From contig JAEWUM010000003.1 of the NCBI GenBank assembly GCA_023459355.1, positions 1 through 64,000 of the forward strand: a stretch of DNA of 64,000 nt. Direction: 5' to 3'. Numbering within the stretch: the stretch's first letter is position 1; every line of letters begins with the position of its first letter. The DNA comes from Bacteroidota bacterium (GTDB lineage Bacteria > Bacteroidota > Bacteroidia > Bacteroidales > Paludibacteraceae). The notes beneath the pieces were generated by a model. It was not told where the DNA came from and did no database searches. It saw nothing but the letters and a program-made list of their open reading frames with translations. Below, in pieces: positions 7,524 to 14,425 of this stretch. The position numbers were made by a program, and so were the translations under genes.

Positions 7524-8039
7524 ATGAATCAGGAAGGCAACAACATAGAACTCAGGAGTCGGGAGGTACAGGAAATCTTAGCCCGGCCACCGAAGGCGCT
7601 CATCCGATACGGAACAACCGTTATCTGTGCCATCCTGGCCATCCTCATTGCCGGCAGTTTCTTTTTCAATTACCCTGATATCATCAGCGGCGAAGCATCT
7701 ATACAAAACTCTAACAATGAGTGGATTGCATACGTCAAAGTCCCGGCAGGCGGAGCGGGTAAAATTCAGTCAGGTCAACAGGTAATCCTGAAAATGACTG
7801 CTTATCCCTACCTGGAGTTTGGGCATATCAACGGTATTACCCGACAAATTTCACCGACAAAGGAACGTGAAAGCTACCTCGTGGAAGTACAAATTGGTGA
7901 GAAATTAGTGACAAGTAGCAAAAAGGAGCTGCAAATGAGTGGAAATTTGTCGGCAACTGCCGAAATTATCACCGAAAACCGGAGGTTAATTGAAAGAATT
8001 TTTGCTCCGATAAAAAAATTATCACTTTTTTCACGTTAA
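7524..8039 (+). CDS. Shortened HlyD-family adaptor (lacks the coiled-coil hairpin)
   Basis: Sixteen bases after the exporter, this 171-residue protein has the start and end of a Bacteroidota HlyD adaptor: a cytoplasmic N-terminus (RSREVQEILARPP), one TM segment (about 29-50), NYPDIISGEA, and then directly the late beta-barrel part (AYVKVPAGGAGKIQSGQQVILKM, YPYLEFGHINGI, SYLVEVQIG, GNLSATAEIITENRRLIERIF). Family members are usually about 400-450 residues. The lipoyl domains and long alpha-helical hairpin that reach the outer-membrane channel are missing, joined in frame near residue 62. It could be an internal deletion or a specialised short form that delivers to the periplasm. No TolC-like gene is nearby. 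Confidence 0.8.
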   Translation: MNQEGNNIELRSREVQEILARPPKALIRYGTTVICAILAILIAGSFFFNYPDIISGEASIQNSNNEWIAYVKVPAGGAGKIQSGQQVILKMTAYPYLEFGHINGITRQISPTKERESYLVEVQIGEKLVTSSKKELQMSGNLSATAEIITENRRLIERIFAPIKKLSLFSR

Positions 8040-8054
8040 ATAATGTCAAACGGT

Positions 8055-8130
8055 GTAATGTTTTGTTAATTTTTTGTCATTTTTTGTTAGAACTTTGTTA
8101 GAACTTTGATAAAACTTTGTTAGATTTTTG
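8055..8130 (+). repeat. Helically phased array of ~11-bp T-rich units
   Basis: Seven consecutive units end in TTTG with a period of 11 bases (one of 10): 8055-8065, 8066-8076, 8077-8086, 8087-8097, 8098-8108, 8109-8119 and 8120-8130. The fourth and fifth are identical (TTAGAACTTTG), and AACTTTG occurs in three neighbouring units. The spacing of one helical turn suggests curved DNA or cooperative binding of a regulator. It lies after the adaptor and about 145 bases before the pheA leader promoter. Confidence 0.6.
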
Positions 8131-8274
8131 AATAATCTGCTGAAATCCTTTTATACAGAGGGTTTTAGAGGTGTTCTGAGCCCAAAAGCACTTTTTGCTG
8201 AAATTTCAGGCATGAAAAAATTGCATAATTCCCGGTATAGACCCACAATAGAATAAAAATATTTTCAGAAAAAA

Positions 8275-8304
8275 TTGCAGTTTATTGAAAAAGTATTACT
8301 TTTG
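8275..8304 (+). promoter_or_regulatory. Promoter of the pheA leader
   Basis: TTG (8275-8277), a 19-base spacer and TACTTTTG (8297-8304) match the Bacteroidota primary-sigma promoter TTTG-N19-21-TAnnTTTG. Transcription would start near 8311, a few bases before the leader peptide ATG at 8324. Confidence 0.75.
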
Positions 8305-8323
8305 CATCGAAAACAAAACGAAA

Positions 8324-8374
8324 ATGACACGATTTTTTACATACTTTTATTTTTACTTTTACTTTAAAAGGTGA
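8324..8374 (+). CDS. pheL: Phe/Tyr-rich leader peptide of the pheA operon
   Basis: A 16-codon frame encodes MTRFFTYFYFYFYFKR and stops at TGA 8372-8374. Ten of the 16 residues are Phe (6) or Tyr (4). It lies between a good promoter and a terminator hairpin, 96 bases before pheA. This is the layout of a ribosome-mediated attenuator sensing charged tRNA-Phe and tRNA-Tyr. It is analogous to the E. coli pheA leader but also has Tyr codons, which suits an operon making precursors of both amino acids. Confidence 0.85.
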   Translation: MTRFFTYFYFYFYFKR

Positions 8375-8457
8375 GAGCAGGATAATTGTATGTAGAGTCT
8401 AAGCATAAATATGATACATTAATAAGAATCCTGCTCAATACATGAGTAGGATTTTTT
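8375..8457 (+). promoter_or_regulatory. Attenuator: antiterminator and terminator of the pheA operon
   Basis: The terminator pairs 8427-8437 (AATCCTGCTCA) with 8443-8453 (TGAGTAGGATT) around a 5-base loop, followed by a T-run. The 5' arm can instead pair with GAGCAGGAT at 8375-8383, which starts right after the leader stop codon (9 perfect pairs). A ribosome stalled on Phe or Tyr codons leaves 8375-8383 free and favours antitermination. A ribosome reaching the stop codon covers it and lets the terminator form. The mechanism is inferred from the pairing. Confidence 0.8.
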
Positions 8458-8470
8458 AATTTAAACAGAT

Positions 8471-9313
8471 ATGAAAAGAGTAGCCATACAGGGAGTAAGC
8501 GGGGCATTTCACGAGATTGCCGCCCGACAATATTTCAACGGTGAAGAAATCGAGATAGTACCCTGCGTAACATTCAGAGATGTATTCAGTGTTATGACTG
8601 AAGATCCGGGTGTGTTGGGTATCATCGCGATTGAAAACACCATAGCCGGGAGTTTACTTCAGAACCACAATCTTTTAAGGGAAAGCGGCAATGTGATTAT
8701 CGGGGAGCATAAACTCCGGATTTCACATACCCTTGCCGCGATGCCCGGACAAGGTATCAACGAAATAAAGGAGGTACACTCCCATCCCATTGCCCTGATG
8801 CAATGCGAGGAGTTTCTGGAGCTGCATCATCACCTGAGGGTTGTGGAAAGTGATGACACCGCCCTTTCGGCCAAAGAAATTGCAGAAAACAAGATCATGG
8901 GAAGAGCTGCCATTTGCAGCCGGTTTGCTGCTGAAAAATATGGATTAGAAATCATTGCTGACGGAATCGAGACTAACAAACGGAATTTTACCCGTTTTCT
9001 GATTGTAGCTGCGCCCGAACTGGCAGATAAAATGACACAGGACATCAAATTGAACAAATCATCAATGGTATTCACACTTCCACACGAAGAAGGGAGTCTG
9101 GCCAAAGTACTTTCGATCTTGTCCTTTTACCGTGTAAACCTGACCAAGATTCAATCTCTGCCCATTGTTGGAAGAGAATGGGAATACCAGTTTTACATCA
9201 GCCTCACTTTTGACAATTACGAACGATACCGTCAATCATTAGATGCTGTTCGGCCGTTATTGAAGGATTTTCAGTTGTTGGGCGAGTATCAGGAAGGGAA
9301 GACGCCAGAGTAA
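8471..9313 (+). CDS. pheA: Prephenate dehydratase
   Basis: The 280-residue enzyme converts prephenate to phenylpyruvate in phenylalanine synthesis. The PDT domain (about 1-185) shows VQGVSGAFHEIAA, IAIENTIAGSLL, ESDDTALSAKEI and the NFTRFLIV motif with the catalytic TRF. The C-terminal ACT domain (about 195-275) has SLAKVLSILSFYRVNLTKIQSLPI, equivalent to the Phe-binding GALV and ESRP regions, so feedback inhibition by phenylalanine is expected. It has no fused chorismate mutase; that activity is on the DAHP synthase two genes on. It is the first structural gene after the attenuator. Confidence 0.95.
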   Translation: MKRVAIQGVSGAFHEIAARQYFNGEEIEIVPCVTFRDVFSVMTEDPGVLGIIAIENTIAGSLLQNHNLLRESGNVIIGEHKLRISHTLAAMPGQGINEIKEVHSHPIALMQCEEFLELHHHLRVVESDDTALSAKEIAENKIMGRAAICSRFAAEKYGLEIIADGIETNKRNFTRFLIVAAPELADKMTQDIKLNKSSMVFTLPHEEGSLAKVLSILSFYRVNLTKIQSLPIVGREWEYQFYISLTFDNYERYRQSLDAVRPLLKDFQLLGEYQEGKTPE

Positions 9314-9317
9314 TTTT

Positions 9318-9480
9318 GTCTACGGTCTACAGTCTACGGACTACAGACAATTGACAACACCTATAATTAAATAAATAATTTTCTAAACAAAATATTAAAC
9401 ATCAGTTTACCTGACAGAAAACAGCAAATGTGAGAGGCCAATGACTGTTGACCGTAGACCGTAGACTGTAGACTGTAGAC
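9318..9480. repeat. Inverted arms of heptamer repeats GTCTACR
   Basis: The left arm (9318-9348) is four tandem heptamers of GTCTACG/GTCTACA type plus GTC. The right arm (9450-9480) reads the same on the opposite strand. About 100 AT-rich bases separate the arms. The transcript could fold into a long stem between pheA and the aminotransferase. It has the look of a dispersed intergenic repeat rather than a gene-specific site, which a genome-wide count would settle. Confidence 0.65.
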
Positions 9481-9489
9481 ATAAAAGAA

Positions 9490-10650
9490 ATGAACATCAA
9501 ACCCGCCAATAGATTAAATAACGTTTCAGAATATTATTTCTCGCAAAAGTTGCGGGAAGTGGCTGAAATGAATGCAGCTGGAAAAAAGGTCATTAACCTG
9601 GGGATAGGAAATCCTGACTTGCCGCCATCAGCAGAGACAATAGCAGCACTCTGTGCCGAGGCACAAAAACCCGACACACACGGCTACCAGAGTTATGTAG
9701 GTATTCCGGAGTTACGCAACGGTTTTGCTGTCTGGTACAAACAATGGTACGGCGTTGAATTAAATCCAGCGACAGAGATACAACCGCTTATCGGATCCAA
9801 GGAAGGCATTCTGCACATCACGTTAGCATTTGTAAACCCCGGGGAAAGCGTATTGGTTCCCAACCCCGGATATCCGACATATACTTCAGCCAGTCGCATT
9901 TGCGAAGCCAATATCATCAGTTATGATTTAGACGAATCAAACAACTGGCAACCCGATTTTGAGGCGCTCGAACAAATGGATTTGTCAAACGTTAAACTCA
10001 TGTGGGTAAATTACCCGAATATGCCGACCGGCGCCAATGGCAGCATGGAGCTGTTTGAAAAACTAGTCGTATTCGGGAAAAAGCACAACATAGTAATCTG
10101 TAACGACAATCCCTACAGTTTCATTCTCAATGACGAAAAATTGAGCATCCTTTCAGTTCCCGGAGCAAAGGAAATCTGCATAGAACTGAACTCCATGAGC
10201 AAATCGCACAACATGGCCGGATGGCGTATGGCAATGCTGGCAACCAATGCCGAATTCGTACAGTGGATACTGAAAGTAAAGTCGAATGTTGACTCTGGCA
10301 TGTACAAGCCTATGATGGTGGCGGCAACCAAAGCCCTGCAAAATACGAAAGCATGGCACGATGAAATGAATGCTGTCTACGCCAAAAGACGCGTACTGGC
10401 TTTACAAATCATGGATACACTGGGCTGTTCGTACGACACCAAACAGGTAGGCATGTTCATCTGGGCTAAAATTCCGGAGAAATACAAAGATTCAGGAGAA
10501 CTGGCAGATGAAATACTGTACGGAAAAAATGTTTTTATCACCCCCGGCTTTATTTTCGGCGACAAGGGTAAACGGTATGTGCGTATATCGCTGTGTTGTC
10601 CGGAAGGAATGTTGGCGGAGGCATTAAAGAGAATATCAATAATAAATTAA
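9490..10650 (+). CDS. Class I/II PLP aminotransferase of the aromatic operon
   Basis: The 386-residue fold-type I aminotransferase has INLGIGNPDLPPS, the SKEGILHI cofactor loop, PNPGYPTYTSA, NYPNMPTGA, NDNPYSFI and the PLP-binding lysine in NSMSKSHNMAGWRMAM. It is related to the LL-DAP/aspartate branch. Its place between prephenate dehydratase and DAHP synthase/chorismate mutase suggests it aminates phenylpyruvate and 4-hydroxyphenylpyruvate, or prephenate; this is context inference. It differs clearly from the aminotransferase at 1200-2393, which shares only the general fold motifs. Confidence 0.88.
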   Translation: MNIKPANRLNNVSEYYFSQKLREVAEMNAAGKKVINLGIGNPDLPPSAETIAALCAEAQKPDTHGYQSYVGIPELRNGFAVWYKQWYGVELNPATEIQPLIGSKEGILHITLAFVNPGESVLVPNPGYPTYTSASRICEANIISYDLDESNNWQPDFEALEQMDLSNVKLMWVNYPNMPTGANGSMELFEKLVVFGKKHNIVICNDNPYSFILNDEKLSILSVPGAKEICIELNSMSKSHNMAGWRMAMLATNAEFVQWILKVKSNVDSGMYKPMMVAATKALQNTKAWHDEMNAVYAKRRVLALQIMDTLGCSYDTKQVGMFIWAKIPEKYKDSGELADEILYGKNVFITPGFIFGDKGKRYVRISLCCPEGMLAEALKRISIIN

Positions 10651-10655
10651 TATTA

Positions 10656-10768
10656 AACCATATAAGTTACATATAAGTTTGTGCAATATTCAATAAACAT
10701 CAAATAACACAAACTGTATAACAGAAATATTATTATAAGATACAAAAACTTATATGACTTATATGGTT
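10656..10768. repeat. Inverted repeat with CATATAAGT units
   Basis: The left arm (10656-10680) contains two CATATAAGTT units after AACC. The right arm (10746-10768) is its reverse complement apart from a 2-base indel. About 65 bases lie between, and the right arm ends 16 bases before the DAHP synthase start. The layout copies that of the heptamer repeat in the preceding spacer. A related sequence occurs at 62859-62888. Confidence 0.6.
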
Positions 10769-10784
10769 CCAAAAAACAATCAAG

Positions 10785-11846
10785 ATGGAATTACAATCAA
10801 TTTTACTTCCCGGCATCGACGCAAAGCGTCCGCTGGTTATTGCCGGTCCCTGCTCGGCAGAAACAGAAGAACAAGTCATGGAAACTGCCCGTCAGTTGAA
10901 TGCATTAGGCATCAAGATTTACAGAGCAGGTATCTGGAAACCCCGCACCAAACCCGGAGGATTCGAAGGTATCGGAGCTGAGGGACTCCCCTGGTTGAAA
11001 AGAGTGAAAGAAGAACTGGGCATGTATGTCGCCACAGAGGTTGCTACCGCCAAGCACGTACGTGAAGCCCTTGCAGCTGATGTGGACATGATCTGGATAG
11101 GCGCCCGCACCACAGCCAACCCTTTTGCTGTACAGGAAATTGCAGATGCGTTGGAAGGAACAGACATTCCGGTATTAATCAAAAATCCGGTTAACCCTGA
11201 TTTAGATTTATGGATCGGCGCTATCGAACGTGTTTACAATGCAGGTGTACGAAAAATTGCCGCTATTCACCGTGGTTTCAGCAGCTACGACAAAAAGATT
11301 TACCGGAATCTGCCGCAATGGCATATCCCCATTGAGTTACACCGGCAGATGCCGGAAGTACCTATCCTTTGTGATCCGAGTCATATCGGTGGAAAAAGAG
11401 AATTGGTGGCACCACTTTGCCAGCAGGCAATGGACTTAAATTTCGACGGATTAATTGTTGAAACCCATGTAAATCCGGAAAAGGCATGGAGCGATGCTAC
11501 CCAACAGGTTACACCAGCTGTATTGGATTTCATATTAAGCACCCTGGTAATCCGTGATGCTCATCAAACAACCGAAAACCTATCAGCATTGCGTCGGCAG
11601 ATTGACGAATGTGACAACGACTTGCTTGAGTTACTCGCCAAACGCATGCGTATTTCAGAAGAAATCGGTCAATATAAGAAGGAACACAACATGCCTATTT
11701 TACAGGAACAACGATACGATGAAATCTTGCAGAAACGCATCTCTCAGGCTGAAAAGATGGGCATGCATCCGGAATTTATGAAAGCCGTTTTAGTCGCCAT
11801 TCACGAAGAGTCGGTACGTCATCAAATGGAAATAATGAAGGCATAA
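10785..11846 (+). CDS. Bifunctional DAHP synthase/chorismate mutase
   Basis: Residues 1-260 form a type I-beta DAHP synthase (VIAGPCSAET, YRAGIWKPRTKPGGFEG, IGARTTANPF, LIKNPVNPDLDLWIGA, IHRGFS, LCDPSHIGGKR), which condenses PEP with erythrose 4-phosphate. Residues 270-353 form an AroQ-type chorismate mutase (LRRQIDECDNDLLELLAKRMRISEEIGQYKK, VAIHEESVRHQ). The fusion lets prephenate or chorismate feed back on the first step, as known for this architecture. It supplies the entry step and the branch-point step of the pathway whose later enzymes lie just upstream. No prephenate dehydrogenase follows. Confidence 0.94.
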   Translation: MELQSILLPGIDAKRPLVIAGPCSAETEEQVMETARQLNALGIKIYRAGIWKPRTKPGGFEGIGAEGLPWLKRVKEELGMYVATEVATAKHVREALAADVDMIWIGARTTANPFAVQEIADALEGTDIPVLIKNPVNPDLDLWIGAIERVYNAGVRKIAAIHRGFSSYDKKIYRNLPQWHIPIELHRQMPEVPILCDPSHIGGKRELVAPLCQQAMDLNFDGLIVETHVNPEKAWSDATQQVTPAVLDFILSTLVIRDAHQTTENLSALRRQIDECDNDLLELLAKRMRISEEIGQYKKEHNMPILQEQRYDEILQKRISQAEKMGMHPEFMKAVLVAIHEESVRHQMEIMKA

Positions 11847-11847
11847 G

Positions 11848-11878
11848 TTGCAAATATTGCACGTTTTGTGTAATTTTG
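11848..11878 (+). promoter_or_regulatory. Promoter of fabI
   Basis: TTG (11848-11850), 20 bases, then TAATTTTG (11871-11878) fits the Bacteroidota promoter consensus. It starts right at the end of the DAHP synthase gene and lies 77 bases before fabI, so fabI need not depend on the pheA attenuator. Confidence 0.7.
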
Positions 11879-11954
11879 TGCCGAAATTACGTCCTTTCTG
11901 AACAATTTCAGGTATTAATTGGTTACTTAGAAAGGATTAACTAAAACGAATAAC

Positions 11955-12812
11955 ATGGGTAATAATTTATTAAAAGGTAAAAAAGGAATTATTTTCGGGG
12001 CATTAAACGACATGTCCATCGCCTGGAAAGTCGCAGAACGCTGCGTGGAAGAAGGAGCAACTATCACCCTATCAAACACACCTTTGGCTATCAGAATGGG
12101 TACAACAGAAGAATTAGCTGCAAAATTAAATGCTAAACTCATCCCGGCCGATGCAACCAGCGTGGAAGATTTGGAGCAGGTTATTGATCAGTCAATGGAA
12201 GCATTGGGCGGAAAGATCGATTTCATTTTGCACTCCATAGGCATGTCGCCCAACGTACGTAAGAAGCGCACTTATGACGATCTGGATTATAACTTGTTAA
12301 ACCAAACATTAGATATCTCGGCTGTTTCATTTCATAAAATGCTACAGGTAGCCTATAAAAAGAATGCCATCAACGATTGGGGTTCCGTATTGGCGCTGTC
12401 TTATGGAGCAGCACAGCGTACCATGTATGGCTACAACGACATGGCAGACGCCAAGGCAATGCTGGAGTCAATAGCCAGAAGTTTTGGGTATATCTATGGT
12501 CGAGCTCACAACGTACGCATCAATACGATTTCACAATCGCCGACTATCACCACTGCCGGTAGTGGTATCAAAGGATTCGATAGTTTGGTTGATTTTTCAG
12601 AACGGATGTCACCGCTTGGCAATGCAACAGCTGATGAATGTGCCGACTATTGTGTGGTGATGTTCAGTGATCTAACTAAAAAAGTTACCATGCAAAACCT
12701 TTTCCATGACGGTGGATACTCCAGCATGGGTATGAGTTACCGCGCGATGGAGCAATACATCAAGAGTTTCGAAGGGCTGAAAGATGAAGAAGGAAATATT
12801 ATCTTAGGATAA
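11955..12812 (+). CDS. fabI: Enoyl-ACP reductase (NADH), FabI
   Basis: The 285-residue short-chain dehydrogenase family enzyme reduces trans-2-enoyl-ACP, the last step of each round of fatty acid elongation. It shows the FabI-type nucleotide loop (KGIIFGALNDMSIAWKVAERC), DATSVEDL, ILHSIGMSPN and the catalytic Tyr-x6-Lys in YNDMADAKAMLE. ISQSPTITTAGSGI forms the substrate-binding loop. Length and motifs are normal. It has its own promoter and a terminator behind it. Confidence 0.95.
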   Translation: MGNNLLKGKKGIIFGALNDMSIAWKVAERCVEEGATITLSNTPLAIRMGTTEELAAKLNAKLIPADATSVEDLEQVIDQSMEALGGKIDFILHSIGMSPNVRKKRTYDDLDYNLLNQTLDISAVSFHKMLQVAYKKNAINDWGSVLALSYGAAQRTMYGYNDMADAKAMLESIARSFGYIYGRAHNVRINTISQSPTITTAGSGIKGFDSLVDFSERMSPLGNATADECADYCVVMFSDLTKKVTMQNLFHDGGYSSMGMSYRAMEQYIKSFEGLKDEEGNIILG

Positions 12813-12860
12813 ATCTATTCTTTTATATTTCTGAATTTCAGACATTATTTATATATATGA

Positions 12861-12895
12861 AATCGCCGCTATTGAATTTCTCAGTAGCGGCGATT
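12861..12895. terminator. Bidirectional hairpin terminator
   Basis: An 11-bp GC-rich stem (AATCGCCGCTA with TAGCGGCGATT) around a 13-base loop lies between the convergent fabI and GH109-like genes. It lacks a long T-run but is well placed to end transcription of both. Confidence 0.7.
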
Positions 12896-12914
12896 ACATT
12901 GTAAGCCCTGACAA

Positions 12915-14303
12915 TCATTTCGCAAAAGTCAGTCCTTTCACTTTATTCCAGTCACCCCGTGTGAAATCAGGTATCTGAACCGGAACCGACCCTTCTCTTA
13001 CTGAAATTTCCGTCAATTCAACCAAACACGACCATTCAGCAGCGTCATAAACATCCTGGTCAAGAGGGAGTCCTTTTTGAAGGCAATAAATAAGCCGGTA
13101 ATCCATGATAAAATCCATTCCACCATGACCACCCACTTTCTTTGCAAGCTCACCAACTTCTTTTACAATTGGATGTTGATATTCCTTTAACATTTGCGTC
13201 AATTTATCATCCGGCAAAAACTTATGCGCATTTGGTTCCAATGCAATACCCTGCACCGGATATTTCTGAGCATAACCCTTTGTTCCACTTATTTTATGAA
13301 TCCTATCATAGGGTCTCGGACTGGTCACATCATGTTGAATCATAATTGTTTTTCCCTTTTCGGTTTTGATGATAGTGGTATTCATATCCCCTTTCTGATA
13401 TTTCCGTTTTGCGAAATCACTATCTGACCCAAAGGTATTTTTAGCGTACTCAGTCATACCAAACTGACCGGAAGACATGGAAACCAGGTAATTCATTTTA
13501 TCTCCGCGGTGGATATCCAAAACCTGACAAACCGGACCAAGGCCGTGTGTAGGATATAAGTTAGCCTGATATTTTTCATTGTACTTCAGACGCCACATAT
13601 CATAATACCCTCCATTTTGTGGGTCTTTGAAATTATTTTCACGTAAATCGTGTATATAAGCTCCTTCCACATGCACAATCTCGCCGAACAAACCTTGTTG
13701 AGCCATGTTCAGCGTAGCCATTTCAAAGAAATCGTAGCAACAATTTTCGAGCATCATACAATGCCGGCGGGTACGTTCAGCTGTGTCGACTAATTTCCAG
13801 CAGTCTTTAACCGTAAGCGCAGCAGGCACTTCCAATGCCACATGTTTGCCCTTTTCCATCGCGTACACAGCAATTGGTGTATGTAAATCCCAATGTGTAC
13901 AATTATAAATCAGATCGACATTTTCTAGCTCACAAACCTGTTTCCAGTCATTTTCTCCCACGAATTCCAGTGCGGGCTTCTTCCCGTTTTTTGCAAGTAG
14001 TTGTTGCGATTTCTCAATAGCGTCCTTATTTACATCGCAAAGTGCCACCACCTCTACTCCTTCCAGAAACATAAAACGGCGCACTGCATTATAGCCCCGT
14101 TTCCCGAGGCCGACAAAGGCCACCCTGACAGTTGGTATCGGGTCACATCTCAATTCCAGCACATTTTCTTGTCCGGCCTGACGTTTGGGTGTTTTAAAAC
14201 GAACCATTTCAGGCTGTTTGGCATCCATTTGGGAGAGGAAAAGTGGCAACACCCCCAGCAAGATTATGAGGATAATCAATCGATTAAGAAAATTTTGTTT
14301 CAT
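12915..14303 (-). CDS. GH109-like NAD-dependent glycosidase (Gfo/Idh/MocA fold)
   Basis: The 462-residue exported protein has an N-terminal hydrophobic segment (LIILIILLGVLPLFL). A Rossmann domain follows (VRVAFVGLGKRGYNAVRRF, VVALCDVN, NCTHWDLHTPIAVYAMEKGKHVALEVPAA), then the C-terminal Gfo/Idh domain (CCYDFFEMATLNMAQQGLFGEIVHVEGAYIHDLR, HGGMDFIMDYRL). The EVPAA loop and overall pattern match GH109 enzymes, known alpha-N-acetylgalactosaminidases using bound NAD in a redox-hydrolysis cycle. It is the last gene of the minus-strand utilisation locus, where it would trim terminal GalNAc. The family also includes enzymes with other substrates, so specificity is tentative. Confidence 0.85.
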   Translation of the reverse strand: MKQNFLNRLIILIILLGVLPLFLSQMDAKQPEMVRFKTPKRQAGQENVLELRCDPIPTVRVAFVGLGKRGYNAVRRFMFLEGVEVVALCDVNKDAIEKSQQLLAKNGKKPALEFVGENDWKQVCELENVDLIYNCTHWDLHTPIAVYAMEKGKHVALEVPAALTVKDCWKLVDTAERTRRHCMMLENCCYDFFEMATLNMAQQGLFGEIVHVEGAYIHDLRENNFKDPQNGGYYDMWRLKYNEKYQANLYPTHGLGPVCQVLDIHRGDKMNYLVSMSSGQFGMTEYAKNTFGSDSDFAKRKYQKGDMNTTIIKTEKGKTIMIQHDVTSPRPYDRIHKISGTKGYAQKYPVQGIALEPNAHKFLPDDKLTQMLKEYQHPIVKEVGELAKKVGGHGGMDFIMDYRLIYCLQKGLPLDQDVYDAAEWSCLVELTEISVREGSVPVQIPDFTRGDWNKVKGLTFAK

Positions 14304-14425
14304 GTTTATAGTTATTTAATTGAGTTTGTTGTTTTTATATTATTCAAGCGTAAAGTACGACAAAATTATAAAAATAGTTGTAAGTAACGCAGGTTCGATA
14401 TAAGAAAAATCAAACTCACGTTAAG

